The notes: generated from the letters alone by a model not told the origin. DNA of 64,000 nt from Chryseobacterium shigense (GCF_900156575.1 NZ_FTNY01000001.1:62001-126000), one strand, 5' to 3'; counted from the first letter of the stretch, positions 27,240-35,750 are shown. Translations and numbers: made by a program.

Positions 27240-27926
27240 CTATTTAAATTTATACGCTAAGCCCATCTGAAGTGAATTATTTCTAACCGTATCACCGCTG
27301 TTAAGCTTGTAGACCTCTGTAATTCCTGCTGTAAATCTTGCTGTAACGGCAAGATTTTGAGTGAAATAATATCCGGCACCCAGCCCAATTCCAAAATTAA
27401 ATTTATTAAACATATACATGGCGATTTTGCCGGAATAGCTCCGTGTGCTGCTGCTTCCATCCAGATTGTTGGTTTGGGTCATTTCATTTTTAGATCTTCC
27501 TCCCAGCAGAAATCCGAATTCCGGGCCCGCCTCTACATACAAATCAGGTAGTAAATTGTACTGAAGCATCAATGGGATTGAAAGGTAGCTCAACGATAAG
27601 GTTTCCTTACCATTCATTCTGGCTGCAGGAATATCAAAAAAGATGCTGCTCTCTATTTTTGATCCCAGCCCGTTATACAAGAGCTCCGGCTGAATACTAA
27701 ACTTACCCGAAACCGGAATGTTGGCGAAAACGCCTGCATTAAAACCTATTTTTGCCTTTCGCTCATAATTGGAATACCCCTCTTCACTTCCATCGGTAAG
27801 AGAAGAGATATTCATTCCTCCTTTTACTCCAAAAGTAATGGGAGATTTTGATTGAGCTTCTGTTTTTTCCTGGGCATTAGCCATAAAACTTCCTGCGATT
27901 GCTATACCTAGAATTAGTTTTTTCAT
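27240..27926 (-). CDS. outer-membrane beta-barrel protein, paralogue 2
   Basis: A 228-residue member of the same barrel family: signal peptide MKKLILGIAIAGSFMANAQ, ITFGVKGGMNISSL, IGFNAGVFANIPVSGKFSIQ, YLSIPLMLQYNLLPDLYVE and GPEFGFLLGG, ending YKFK. Closest by eye to paralogues 3 and 4 rather than 1. The sigma-54-like element at the equivalent place upstream (27960-27976) is badly degraded, with both the GG and GC altered, so this copy may have lost that regulation. Confidence 0.88.
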   Translation of the reverse strand: MKKLILGIAIAGSFMANAQEKTEAQSKSPITFGVKGGMNISSLTDGSEEGYSNYERKAKIGFNAGVFANIPVSGKFSIQPELLYNGLGSKIESSIFFDIPAARMNGKETLSLSYLSIPLMLQYNLLPDLYVEAGPEFGFLLGGRSKNEMTQTNNLDGSSSTRSYSGKIAMYMFNKFNFGIGLGAGYYFTQNLAVTARFTAGITEVYKLNSGDTVRNNSLQMGLAYKFK

Positions 27927-28105
27927 GATTGTAAAGGTTAAATTATTTTCTCAGCCTTTGGTGAAATTCTCATCAAAGTGAGTAAATTAAAAAAGTCTTG
28001 TTATAAATCAAAAGACCAGGCTTAAATAATTAAACCTGACCTTCTGTAATCTTTTATCAACACTGAATTAAATAAAACTTCAGCATTTTATGATATCAAT
28101 AGTGA

Positions 28106-28789
28106 TTATTTGAATTTGTAAGCTACACCCACCTGGAAAGCATTATTTCTAATAGCATCAGCACTGTTATACTTATAAATATCTGTGATACCTGCCGTAA
28201 ACCTTGCTGTTACTCCAAAACTCTGAGTAAAGTAATATCCCGCTCCAATACCAATTCCAAAATTGAATGTATTGTGAAGATCTTTAACGATTTTTTCTGA
28301 GAATGTTGTGGTCTGAGTGGTTGTAGTATTCCCTGAAGTCTGGGTAACAGTAATATCACCCTTGTCTTTTCCTCCTAAAAGAAATCCGAACTCAGGTCCT
28401 GCTTCTACATAAAGTTGAGGCAGAATATTATACTGTACCATTACAGGAATGGTAAGGTAGTTTAATGTTTTTTTGTAATCCACTTCTCTTCTATATCGAT
28501 CAGCATTCACATAATATTGTTCTCTTTCTTCAGTTTTTGAACCCAATTGGCTAAAAAGAAGTTCCGGCTGAATGCTGAATTTTTCTGCTACCGGAATAGT
28601 AACGAATACCCCTGCGTTAAAACCTGGTTTAAGTTTTTGATCGTTGTCATACTGATCCACTTTGCTAAGAGTCGAAGCGTTGAATCCTGCTTTTACCCCA
28701 AAAGTAATAGGAGATGAAGATTTAGTTTTTTCCTGGGCATTGACTAAAAAGCTCCCTGCGAATGCTAATCCTAAAATTAGTTTTTTCAT
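28106..28789 (-). CDS. outer-membrane beta-barrel protein, paralogue 3
   Basis: A 227-residue member: signal peptide MKKLILGLAFAGSFLVNAQ, ITFGVKAGFNASTL, PGFNAGVFVTIPVAEKFSIQ, YLTIPVMVQYNILPQLYVE, AGPEFGFLLGGK and a Thr-rich extracellular loop, ending YKFK. A sigma-54 promoter match ends about 34 bp upstream of the ATG, giving a short leader. Intergenic DNA downstream resembles that at 28880-28906, in line with tandem duplication. Confidence 0.88.
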   Translation of the reverse strand: MKKLILGLAFAGSFLVNAQEKTKSSSPITFGVKAGFNASTLSKVDQYDNDQKLKPGFNAGVFVTIPVAEKFSIQPELLFSQLGSKTEEREQYYVNADRYRREVDYKKTLNYLTIPVMVQYNILPQLYVEAGPEFGFLLGGKDKGDITVTQTSGNTTTTQTTTFSEKIVKDLHNTFNFGIGIGAGYYFTQSFGVTARFTAGITDIYKYNSADAIRNNAFQVGVAYKFK

Positions 28790-28822
28790 GATTATAAAGT
28801 TTTACTTATTTCCCAACACGGC

Positions 28823-28839
28823 AGCAAAATTCCCGCCAA
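28823..28839 (-). promoter_or_regulatory. sigma-54 promoter match of barrel gene 3
   Basis: Reverse-strand TTGGCGGGAATTTTGCT with GG-N10-GC spacing. Predicted start about 22 nt before the ATG. Confidence 0.6.
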
Positions 28840-28871
28840 AGGGAGTAAAATGATAAAAATCATGTCGGGAA

Positions 28872-28983
28872 GGCGAAAAGGTCAGGCTTAACTAATAAAC
28901 CTGACCCTCTCTATTGAAATCAATTTGTATATGAAGAAACTTTTGTGAGATAACAAGTGATAATAATATCATGCTTTCCAACT
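28872..28983 (-). ncRNA. candidate ~110-nt transcript between an orphan sigma-54 site and a terminator
   Basis: The sigma-54 match at 28994-29010 predicts a start near 28983. About 75 nt later comes a hairpin (GGTCAGG/CCTGACC) followed by TTTTCG. No convincing ORF lies between. It may be a small RNA, or the scar of a deleted barrel gene that kept only its promoter and terminator. Confidence 0.35.
28876..28906 (-). terminator. terminator of the orphan unit
   Basis: Stem GGTCAGG (28880-28886) / CCTGACC (28900-28906) with extra TTA/TAA pairing; CTTTTCG follows on the reverse strand. Similar to the sequence after barrel gene 3. Confidence 0.6.
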
Positions 28984-28993
28984 CATCTATATA

Positions 28994-29010
28994 GGCAAAC
29001 TTCTTGCCAA
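28994..29010 (-). promoter_or_regulatory. orphan sigma-54 promoter match
   Basis: Reverse-strand TTGGCAAGAAGTTTGCC with GG-N10-GC spacing. It is 205 bp upstream of barrel gene 3, beyond a terminator and beyond that gene's own sigma-54 site. Confidence 0.55.
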
Positions 29011-29109
29011 AAATGCTGAATTAAGATGACATCATAAAAAAAACCGAATTAAATGAATAATCCGGCTTTCTATTAAATATAAAATTTGTTTTCTGAATAT
29101 TGAAGCTTA

Positions 29110-29739
29110 TTATTTGAATTTATAAGCTAATCCTACCTGGAATGTATTGTTTCTAACTGCATCACCAGAATTATCTTTGAAAATATCAGTTACCCCAGCC
29201 ACATATCTTGCTGTAATCCCTAAGTTAGGAGTAAAGTAGTACCCTGCACCAAGACCGATACCAAAGTTGAATGTTTGTAATTGGTCTTTGTAATTATCAG
29301 AGGTAGTAGAGTTTCCGTTACTTTCGTTTTTAAACTTGTTTTTAGCACTTACTAAAAATCCAAATTCTGGACCAGCTTCTACAAAAAGATTAGGGATCAG
29401 GTTGTACTGGAACATTACCGGTACTGCGATGTAATCTAATTTAGTTGAAGCAGAATACTTATTCCCTAACAAAGTGTACTCTGACTTTTCACCATACTGA
29501 GAGTATAAAACCTCTGGCTGAACACTGAATGATTCTGCAATTGGAATGTTGGCAAATACACCTGCGTTGAAACCAATTTTAGATTTCTGATCATCTAAAC
29601 CTTCGTCTTTAGAAAGAGAAGATACGTTCATTCCACCTTTCACACCAAATGTTACTGGGTTAGAAGAAGAGGTTGGAGTCTGCTGAGCGAATGCTAGTGA
29701 ACTTGCAGTTACTGCTAATCCTAAAATTAACTTTTTCAT
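29110..29739 (-). CDS. outer-membrane beta-barrel protein, paralogue 4
   Basis: A 209-residue member: signal peptide MKKLILGLAVTASSLAFAQ, VTFGVKGGMNVSSL, IGFNAGVFANIPIAESFSVQ, YIAVPVMFQYNLIPNLFVE and GPEFGFLVSA, ending YKFK. It is the first gene of the reverse-strand array. The upstream sigma-54-like element has a good -24 half (TTGGCAAG) but GA instead of GC at -12. An imperfect hairpin with T-rich tail follows near 29037-29070. Confidence 0.88.
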   Translation of the reverse strand: MKKLILGLAVTASSLAFAQQTPTSSSNPVTFGVKGGMNVSSLSKDEGLDDQKSKIGFNAGVFANIPIAESFSVQPEVLYSQYGEKSEYTLLGNKYSASTKLDYIAVPVMFQYNLIPNLFVEAGPEFGFLVSAKNKFKNESNGNSTTSDNYKDQLQTFNFGIGLGAGYYFTPNLGITARYVAGVTDIFKDNSGDAVRNNTFQVGLAYKFK

Positions 29740-30329
29740 AACTTTAATTTTTTTAATATTTTACTATTCTTAATTCTAAATTTTACTACTGTCAAACCTT
29801 ACTACTGAGTCTGACGCTGAGTATCTTTCAAATTGCTTGCCAAAAACGGTTTATATGACAAAAGTCAGGTTTGTGGTTTTAAGAAAATAATATACAATTG
29901 AAATTAAGTTATTGATTTTTAATAATTTATAGTTTAAGTTAAACGATTGTTTAGAAACGATATAAATTATGGCTTTCCCAAAAGCACAATGAATTATAGG
30001 CAATACATCTTAAAATAATCTTGTACGATGCTGTTTTTCGGTATATAATTTCGCATAAATAGCCTATTATAGAAAAAATTGGAATACAACTGATATACTA
30101 TTGTGTGGCCTGCTAAAGACTATAGCTGTTTATATATATACAGACGACTTCAATAATTATATTTAAAGGAAATAAAGAACGGAACAGAGCGTACAACTAT
30201 TTAATGTGCTCTTCAAAAGAAAAATGAATCGTAATATTGATCATTAAAAGCTTTCCAGGAACAGACGGACAAAATATTAACCTGTTCCGGGAACAACTTT
30301 ATAGTATTGTTTCTATGGTACAATTCGGA
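29740..30329. other. 590-bp gap; barrel 4 promoter, otherwise nothing seen
   Basis: Contains the weak sigma-54-like element at 29827-29843 and a hairpin GGAACAG/CTGTTCC (30258-30288) that may terminate aroB. No ORF, repeat or RNA gene that I can support in the remainder. Confidence 0.5.
29827..29843 (-). promoter_or_regulatory. weak sigma-54-like element of barrel gene 4
   Basis: Reverse-strand TTGGCAAGCAATTTGAA: the -24 half is identical to gene 1, but the -12 GC reads GA, which would normally weaken RpoN binding. Confidence 0.4.
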
Positions 30330-31376
30330 TTATAAATCATTGAGTTTTCTGTAAAACGCTAAAGATTTAAGAATGTTTTCCTGACTGCACTGGTGGTCAT
30401 AAGTACATGAGCCGATTCCAGAAAGCAGGGAAAAATTGATCTTGCTGTTGGTATTCTTTTTATCGTTCAGCAAAAGTGCTGTGATACTTTCGTCCGTAAA
30501 GTCGCTTATATCAAGATAAGGATAGTATCTCTGAAGATTTTCAACGATAGTTTCCGCATCCTGTTGCGTGATAAGACCTTCAAGGTAAGCCAGATGAGCT
30601 TCACAGATCATTCCCATGGCCACGGCTTCACCGTGAAGAATAGGATTTCCCTGGCTTAGGCAAAGACTTTCCACCGAATGCCCTATCGTATGTCCAAAAT
30701 TCAGAGTCTTTCTGATATCTTTTTCATGAAAATCTTTTTCCACCACATGCTGCTTGATATCCATTGAAGTCTGAATGTGCGGAACTATCGTTTCTGCATC
30801 CAGTTTATGAATCTGAATAAGGCTTTCCCAATGCGCTTTGTCTGCAATAAGGCCATGTTTCAGCATTTCTGCAAAACCACTGCGCAATTCCTTAAACGGA
30901 AGGGTTTCTAAAAATTTAGGATAGATAAAGATCTGTTCCGGGAAGGCAAAAGTGCCCACCATATTTTTATAATTCATTAAATCAATCCCGGTTTTCCCAC
31001 CAATAGACGCATCACACATCGATAAAAGGGTCGTAGGAATATTGATGAACTGAACTCCACGCTTATAAGTAGATGAAATAAAACCGCCCATATCGGTAAT
31101 CACACCGCCACCAAGATTGATGACCAGTGCTTTTCTGTCAGCCTGCATTTCTGTGAGGATTTCCCAAAGCTGGTTGGCGGTCTGGATGTTTTTCATTTCT
31201 TCACCCGCTTCGATCTCTAAAATTTCAAAGCCTAAGTCTGTTTCCATGTTACCTAAAAGAACCGGAAGACAATATTCGTGGGTGTTTTCATCAACTAAAA
31301 TAAAGATCTTACTGAAAGATTTTTCGTGCAGAAAGGTATTTAATTGAGAAAAATCATCGTTTAATATTGTTATCAT
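30330..31376 (-). CDS. aroB: 3-dehydroquinate synthase
   Basis: Second step of the shikimate pathway (DAHP to 3-dehydroquinate; NAD and metal dependent). Motifs: LGGGVITDMGGF (NAD loop), TTLLSMCDASIGGKTGID, and metal ligands in FAEMLKHG, NFGHTIGHS and HGEAVAMGM. The 348 residues are normal. Transcribed divergently from rluB, with its own TAACTTTG box. Confidence 0.95.
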   Translation of the reverse strand: MITILNDDFSQLNTFLHEKSFSKIFILVDENTHEYCLPVLLGNMETDLGFEILEIEAGEEMKNIQTANQLWEILTEMQADRKALVINLGGGVITDMGGFISSTYKRGVQFINIPTTLLSMCDASIGGKTGIDLMNYKNMVGTFAFPEQIFIYPKFLETLPFKELRSGFAEMLKHGLIADKAHWESLIQIHKLDAETIVPHIQTSMDIKQHVVEKDFHEKDIRKTLNFGHTIGHSVESLCLSQGNPILHGEAVAMGMICEAHLAYLEGLITQQDAETIVENLQRYYPYLDISDFTDESITALLLNDKKNTNSKINFSLLSGIGSCTYDHQCSQENILKSLAFYRKLNDL

Positions 31377-31414
31377 TTTTGGGGTTTCTTTAAAATTAAA
31401 ATAAAACTATTCTG

Positions 31415-31422
31415 CAAAGTTA
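31415..31422 (-). promoter_or_regulatory. -7 box (TAACTTTG) of aroB
   Basis: Reverse-strand TAnnTTTG match 38 bp before the ATG. Together with 31456-31463 it forms a divergent promoter pair; both boxes are followed by CAGAA. Confidence 0.55.
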
Positions 31423-31455
31423 TGATTCTTAATTTCTAACTCGTAACTAAATTAC

Positions 31456-31463
31456 TATCTTTG
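31456..31463 (+). promoter_or_regulatory. -7 box (TATCTTTG) of rluB
   Basis: Exact TAnnTTTG match 14 bp before the ATG; predicted leader about 9 nt. Confidence 0.5.
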
Positions 31464-31477
31464 CAGAAATTTTTAGA

Positions 31478-32662
31478 ATGAGCAGAGATAACAATAATTC
31501 AGAAAGACCCAAAAGACCAAGAATTTCAACAAGAAAAAATTCTGATGATTCTCGTGCTTCTAGATCTGGAAATTCTTCAGGATCAAAACCTTTTAAGAAA
31601 CCTTTTCCTAAAGCTGGCGAAAGAAATTTCGACCCAAAAGGCAGCAATTCAAAGTTTGAACCCAAACCTTTCAAAAGAAGTGAAGAAAGTTCTAACAGCA
31701 GAGATGAAGAAAGCGGGTCAAAAACCGAGAGCAGATCTTACATCACCAATTCAAGTGAAGGACGTGAAAGAAAGACTTTCGGTAAACCAGCTGCAAAAAG
31801 AGGTGGAAAGAATTTTGATACCAGAGACAAGTATGAAAGAGGCAGCCTGAAATATGGAAGAAGACCATCCAGTGGAGATGACAAAAATGAAGACAAGGCA
31901 AGATCTTTTGTACAGAAAAGAAGGTTAAACAAGATTGAAAAAGATGTTCATAAAGACACCATCCGTCTTAATAAGTATATCGCCAACTCAGGAATCTGCA
32001 GCAGAAGAGAAGCAGACGAACTGATCACGCAGGGGCTGGTAGAAGTAAACGGAGTAGTGGTGAATGAAATGGGCTATCAGGTTCAGAAAACCGATAAAGT
32101 AGTTTTTGACGGGCAGGGTATTACCCCTGAAAAACCGGTATATGTGCTTTTAAATAAACCAAAAGGATATATTTCTACCACTAAAGATGACAAAGCCAGA
32201 AAAACCGTAATGGATCTTGTGGCCAATGCATCACCGTACCGTCTTTTCCCTGTGGGCAGACTGGACCGTTCTACAACCGGAGTTATTCTTTTAACGAATG
32301 ACGGACACATGACAAAAAAACTGACGCATCCTTCTTTTGATGCTAAAAAAATCTATCATGTGACTTTGGACAAAAAACTGAGCCAGGAAGACATGAAACT
32401 GATTGTGGAAGGTATCCGTCTGGATGAAGGAATAGCAATCGTAGATCAGATTTCATACATTGAAGGAAAACCGAAAAATGAAATCGGAATTGAAATTCAT
32501 AGTGGATGGAACCGTGTGATCAGAAGAATTTTCCAAAGACTTGGATACGAAGTGGAAACTTTAGACAGAGTGATGTTTGCCGGATTGACAAAGAAGAATA
32601 TCAAACGTGGACACTGGAGAATCCTTACAGAACTAGAAGTTAATAATCTTAAAATGCTTTAA
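31478..32662 (+). CDS. rluB: RluB/RsuA-family rRNA pseudouridine synthase with long disordered N-terminus
   Basis: Isomerises uridine in rRNA. After about 155 residues of Lys/Arg/Ser/Gly-rich low-complexity sequence (RNA-binding tail, typical in Bacteroidota) come an S4 RNA-binding domain (IRLNKYIANSGICSRREAD...) and the catalytic domain with the PVGRLDRSTTG motif, where the Asp is the catalytic residue. The total of 394 residues exceeds the ~240-290 of proteobacterial RsuA/RluB because of the tail. It is most likely 23S-specific (RluB), but RsuA cannot be excluded. Confidence 0.85.
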   Translation: MSRDNNNSERPKRPRISTRKNSDDSRASRSGNSSGSKPFKKPFPKAGERNFDPKGSNSKFEPKPFKRSEESSNSRDEESGSKTESRSYITNSSEGRERKTFGKPAAKRGGKNFDTRDKYERGSLKYGRRPSSGDDKNEDKARSFVQKRRLNKIEKDVHKDTIRLNKYIANSGICSRREADELITQGLVEVNGVVVNEMGYQVQKTDKVVFDGQGITPEKPVYVLLNKPKGYISTTKDDKARKTVMDLVANASPYRLFPVGRLDRSTTGVILLTNDGHMTKKLTHPSFDAKKIYHVTLDKKLSQEDMKLIVEGIRLDEGIAIVDQISYIEGKPKNEIGIEIHSGWNRVIRRIFQRLGYEVETLDRVMFAGLTKKNIKRGHWRILTELEVNNLKML

Positions 32663-32745
32663 TAAAGTGGGTTGCGCGATGCGGCTTCATTTTTTGGCAG
32701 TATCTCACAGCAATTTTCATCATTAAAGAGAATGATAAGTATTAA

Positions 32746-32782
32746 AAAAACTGCGCAGAAATTTTATTTCTGCGCAGTTTTT
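32746..32782. terminator. strong terminator after rluB
   Basis: Perfect 17-bp stem containing CTGCGCAGAAAT around a TTT loop (32746-32762 and 32766-32782), with T-runs on both strands. Confidence 0.9.
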
Positions 32783-32822
32783 GTTTGTAATCAAACTTGC
32801 CTGCAGGTATAATCTCTTGTCG

Positions 32823-32885
32823 CTCCCCAATTCCCCTTCCATGAAGGGGTGGATTTTTGCAAAGCAAAAAGACGGGGTAGTTAAA
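32823..32885 (-). repeat. REP-like palindromic element, copy 2
   Basis: Inverted relative to copies 1 and 3. It is identical to copy 3 except for about two positions over 60 bp: ACCCCGTC, a TTTTTGC/GCAAAAA hairpin, CCACCCCTTC, then GGAAGGGGAATT. Confidence 0.7.
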
Positions 32886-32906
32886 AATTAAGCAATTATA
32901 TATTAA

Positions 32907-32944
32907 CCAAAAAAAGACGCAAAAAATAAATTTCCACGTCTTTT
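32907..32944 (-). terminator. terminator of pncA
   Basis: Stem AAAAGACG / CGTCTTTT (32912-32919 and 32937-32944), 17-nt loop, seven T following on the reverse strand. Confidence 0.7.
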
Positions 32945-32984
32945 AATCTTTTTAAAGTCGATGAGTGAAAGGATGATAAAAATC

Positions 32985-33590
32985 TTATCCTAAAACGGTA
33001 ATCCCCTTTTGTAGCATATCATAAATTGCATCTCTGCCATTATCCGGTTTCACATTCACAGCTCTTGTTCCGTTGAAATGCAGGCACGTAACATAACCAT
33101 TGGCGACAGCATCCGTACAGGTAAATTTCACACAGTAATCCATCGCAAGACCTACGATTTCAAGTAACTGGATGTCGTGATATTTTAAGAAATCATCCAA
33201 TCCCGTTTTCATAAAGTGATTATTGTCCTGAAAACCACTATAACTGTCTATTTCAGTATTTTTTCCTTTTTGGATAATATGGGTAACTTTATCTCTATTC
33301 AGATCTTTATGGAATTCAGCTCCGAAAGTTCCCTGGATACAATGATCCGGCCACATAAACTGTGGAACACCATTCAGAATAATGCTTTCACCTACTTTCC
33401 TGTTATTATTGCTGGCAAAACTTTTGTGATCGGCAGGGTGCCAGTCTTGTGTGAGAACGATCTGGTCATATTCATTTTCCTCCATCAAAAGATTGATATA
33501 AGGAATCACTTCATTTGCTCCCGGAACTGCCAATGCGCCGCCTTCACAGAAATCATTCTGTACATCTACGATTATTAACGCTTTTTTCAT
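32985..33590 (-). CDS. pncA: nicotinamidase
   Basis: Deamidates nicotinamide to nicotinate for NAD salvage. The catalytic triad is Asp9 (IIVDVQNDF), Lys108 (IIQKGK) and Cys153 (LAMDYCVKFT). Metal ligands Asp49, His51 and His55 sit in QDWHPADH. At 201 residues it is of normal length. Single-gene unit with a good terminator. Confidence 0.94.
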   Translation of the reverse strand: MKKALIIVDVQNDFCEGGALAVPGANEVIPYINLLMEENEYDQIVLTQDWHPADHKSFASNNNRKVGESIILNGVPQFMWPDHCIQGTFGAEFHKDLNRDKVTHIIQKGKNTEIDSYSGFQDNNHFMKTGLDDFLKYHDIQLLEIVGLAMDYCVKFTCTDAVANGYVTCLHFNGTRAVNVKPDNGRDAIYDMLQKGITVLG

Positions 33591-33898
33591 ATTAAGATTT
33601 CTCGAATTTTAGATAAAATTACTCAAAAAATTATCCAAAATTGAATTATCGGACAAATCGGCAATATAAAATTTTAAAACAAATTCAATGAGTAACTTAG
33701 CTCTGATGGAATTTCCTGTCATTCACTTTCCGTCGTATAAAAATATCTGTGATACTTGCCAAAGTAGGTAAATGGTTCTAAAATGGAAGTTGTTTATTAG
33801 AATTGATGATGCATTACAAGTAAAATAATTGCAGTCCTTATCCATTTCAGGTTTAAACCAAATATCAATAGCTTATCTTTGCCGTAAATAAGTATTTT
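33591..33898. other. 308-bp gap between pncA and the helicase
   Basis: Carries the divergent promoters. The part next to pncA (about 33577-33632) has a diverged duplicate at about 35696-35750. A TATCTTTG box precedes the helicase. Nothing else seen. Confidence 0.45.
33874..33881 (+). promoter_or_regulatory. -7 box (TATCTTTG) of the DEAD-box helicase
   Basis: Exact TAnnTTTG match 17 bp before the ATG. Confidence 0.5.
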
Positions 33899-35041
33899 AT
33901 GTCATTTGAGTCGTTAGGATTATCACACAATATTATTCATTCTGTCAACAAATTAGGGTATTTGAAGCCATTTCCCATTCAAGAGCAGGCTATTCCTGTT
34001 ATTTTGCAGGGAAAAGATTTGATGGGAATTGCTCAAACAGGTTCCGGAAAAACGGCTTGTTTCGTTATGCCTATTTTAGAAAAACTGCAAAATGCAGACG
34101 TTAAAAAAGATCGTAATGTTCAGGTTTTAATATTGGTGCCTACCCGTGAATTAGCGATTCAGATTGATGAGGTTTTCAGAGCTTTCACAGAAAACCTGAA
34201 GCGTGAGATCCGTACAATGTCGGTTTATGGCGGGGTTTCTATCAATCCGCAGATGAAAGGAATGTTTGGGGTAGAAGTGCTCATCGCAACACCGGGTCGT
34301 TTATTGGATTTGATTGATCATAATGCATTGAGTATTTCAGGGATTCAGCATTTGGTAATCGATGAAGCGGATAAAATGTTTCAGCTTGGTTTTGGTGAGG
34401 AAATGAACAAGCTTTTTGCTCAGATGCCTGTCATCAAGCAAACGACTTTATTTTCTGCAACTTTAAATGATAAAGTTTCTGAAATGAAGGAACGTTTATC
34501 CATTGATCCTGTCATGATTGAAATCAAAAAAGAGGAAGTTGAAATTGATAACATAGAGCAATTAGCGTATCATGTTTCCCCTGAAAATAAAGGACCTTTT
34601 TTACGATATTTGATTAAAGAGAAAAAGGTTGAAAAAGCATTAATCTTTGTTTCGTCTACGAGATCAGCAGATCATTTAGTGGAGAAACTTAAAAAAAATA
34701 AAATTAAAGCAGTCGCTATTCACAGCCAGAAATCGCAGGGTGCCCGTAGAAATAACCTGGAAGAATTTAAAGTTAACGGCGCTCAGATTTTAGTCGCTAC
34801 AGACTTAATTGGCCGTGGTATTCACATTGAGTCCTTACCTTGTGTCATTAATTATGAATTGCCACGTTCTCCTTTAGACTACATTCACCGGATCGGTAGA
34901 ACCGGTCGTGCCAACGAAAAAGGGACTGCCATCAATATTCTAACGGATGATGAACTGCAACATTTCAGGGTGATTCAAAAGAAGATGGGTAAGAAAATAA
35001 CGTTACAAAGAACCGAGGGCATCGATTTGCACGGTTACTAG
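33899..35041 (+). CDS. DEAD-box RNA helicase, RhlE-like core without extension
   Basis: ATP-dependent RNA helicase. Q motif (FPIQEQAIP), motif I AQTGSGKT, Ia PTRELAIQ, Ib TPGRLLD, II VIDEADKM, III FSATL, and the C-terminal lobe with VATDLIGRGIHIE and HRIGRTGR. At 380 residues it is just the helicase core; the basic tail of many RhlE proteins is absent. Probably involved in rRNA maturation or mRNA turnover, perhaps at low temperature. Monocistronic, terminator follows. Confidence 0.92.
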   Translation: MSFESLGLSHNIIHSVNKLGYLKPFPIQEQAIPVILQGKDLMGIAQTGSGKTACFVMPILEKLQNADVKKDRNVQVLILVPTRELAIQIDEVFRAFTENLKREIRTMSVYGGVSINPQMKGMFGVEVLIATPGRLLDLIDHNALSISGIQHLVIDEADKMFQLGFGEEMNKLFAQMPVIKQTTLFSATLNDKVSEMKERLSIDPVMIEIKKEEVEIDNIEQLAYHVSPENKGPFLRYLIKEKKVEKALIFVSSTRSADHLVEKLKKNKIKAVAIHSQKSQGARRNNLEEFKVNGAQILVATDLIGRGIHIESLPCVINYELPRSPLDYIHRIGRTGRANEKGTAINILTDDELQHFRVIQKKMGKKITLQRTEGIDLHGY

Positions 35042-35060
35042 CACGGCGATTTAAATAATA

Positions 35061-35092
35061 AGCTTCAATTTTAATAGAATTGGAGCTTTTTT
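35061..35092 (+). terminator. terminator of the helicase gene
   Basis: Stem AGCTTCAATT / AATTGGAGCT with one wobble pair (35061-35070 and 35078-35087), then six T. Confidence 0.8.
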
Positions 35093-35122
35093 ATTAGTAA
35101 ATTCTTCCGCTTTCCATGTAAT

Positions 35123-35624
35123 GAAGGCTCAGTTTCAAAATTTAGGATTAAACTATAAGATTCTGTTTGAAATTGATCTTGATTTTCTTAACCTCAATAA
35201 ACTTTAGTTTATTTTTTAATTTCAACATTAAGGATTTAAGAAATGCGCTTATTGTTATGAATGAAGAAACCAATAAATTGATTTTTTTAGTTCTTTAAGC
35301 CCCCACCATCCTTTAAGATCTTAATTTCTTAATGTTTATGTTTTTTTTGTTAGCAAAACAAATCGTATCATCCGAAGGCTCAGTTTCAAGATTTTGGAAT
35401 AAACTATAAGATTCTGTTTGAAATTGATCTTAATTTTCTTAACCTCAATAAACTTTAGTTTATTTTTTAATTTCAACATTAAGGATTTAAGGAATGCGCT
35501 TATTGTTATGAATGAAGAAACCAATAAATTGTTTTTTTTAAGTTCTTTAAGCTCCACCATCCTTTAAGATCTTAATTTCTTAATGTTTATTTTTTTTTGT
35601 TAGCAAAACAAATCGGAACATCTG
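35123..35624. repeat. tandem duplication of a ~250-bp intergenic unit
   Basis: Unit 1 (35123-35373) and unit 2 (35374-35624) match over nearly their whole length with a handful of differences; both begin AAGGCTCAGTTTC and end TTAGCAAAACAAATCG. Each unit contains an inverted pair related to AACATTAAG-A-TTAAG. No gene inside. The copies differ mostly in homopolymer runs. Confidence 0.85.
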
Positions 35625-35695
35625 CTACTAAAGTTTTGAGACTAATCCACTTTTTACCTAGCCACCAAGTTTTGAATTGATCCGTAATAAATACA

Positions 35696-35750
35696 ATTAA
35701 CGCTTTTTTCATTTTAGATTCTTGGATTTTTGATAAATTTACAAAAATTG
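35696..35750 (-). repeat. diverged duplicate of the pncA 5' region
   Basis: On the reverse strand this stretch aligns with the region before and at the pncA start (33577-33632), including an ATGAAAAAAGCGTTAAT start. After six shared codons the frame diverges and stops after about 41 codons, so it is not a second nicotinamidase gene. Confidence 0.5.

Larger units (their letters stand above)
32663..32984. other. 322-bp convergent gap with two terminators and a REP-like element
   Basis: Between rluB and pncA. It holds the rluB terminator, the inverted copy of the REP-like repeat, and the pncA terminator. No coding potential. Confidence 0.6.

Noticed and set aside
33740..33770. Reverse-strand TTTGGCAAG resembling a sigma-54 -24 element before pncA
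   Set aside because: No GC dinucleotide 10 bp downstream of the GG, so it fails the spacing rule that the barrel promoters obey.
35588..35712. Reverse 41-codon ORF starting MKKALIV like PncA
   Set aside because: Only the first six or seven codons match PncA; the rest is unrelated and runs into the tandem repeat. Treated as a relic.
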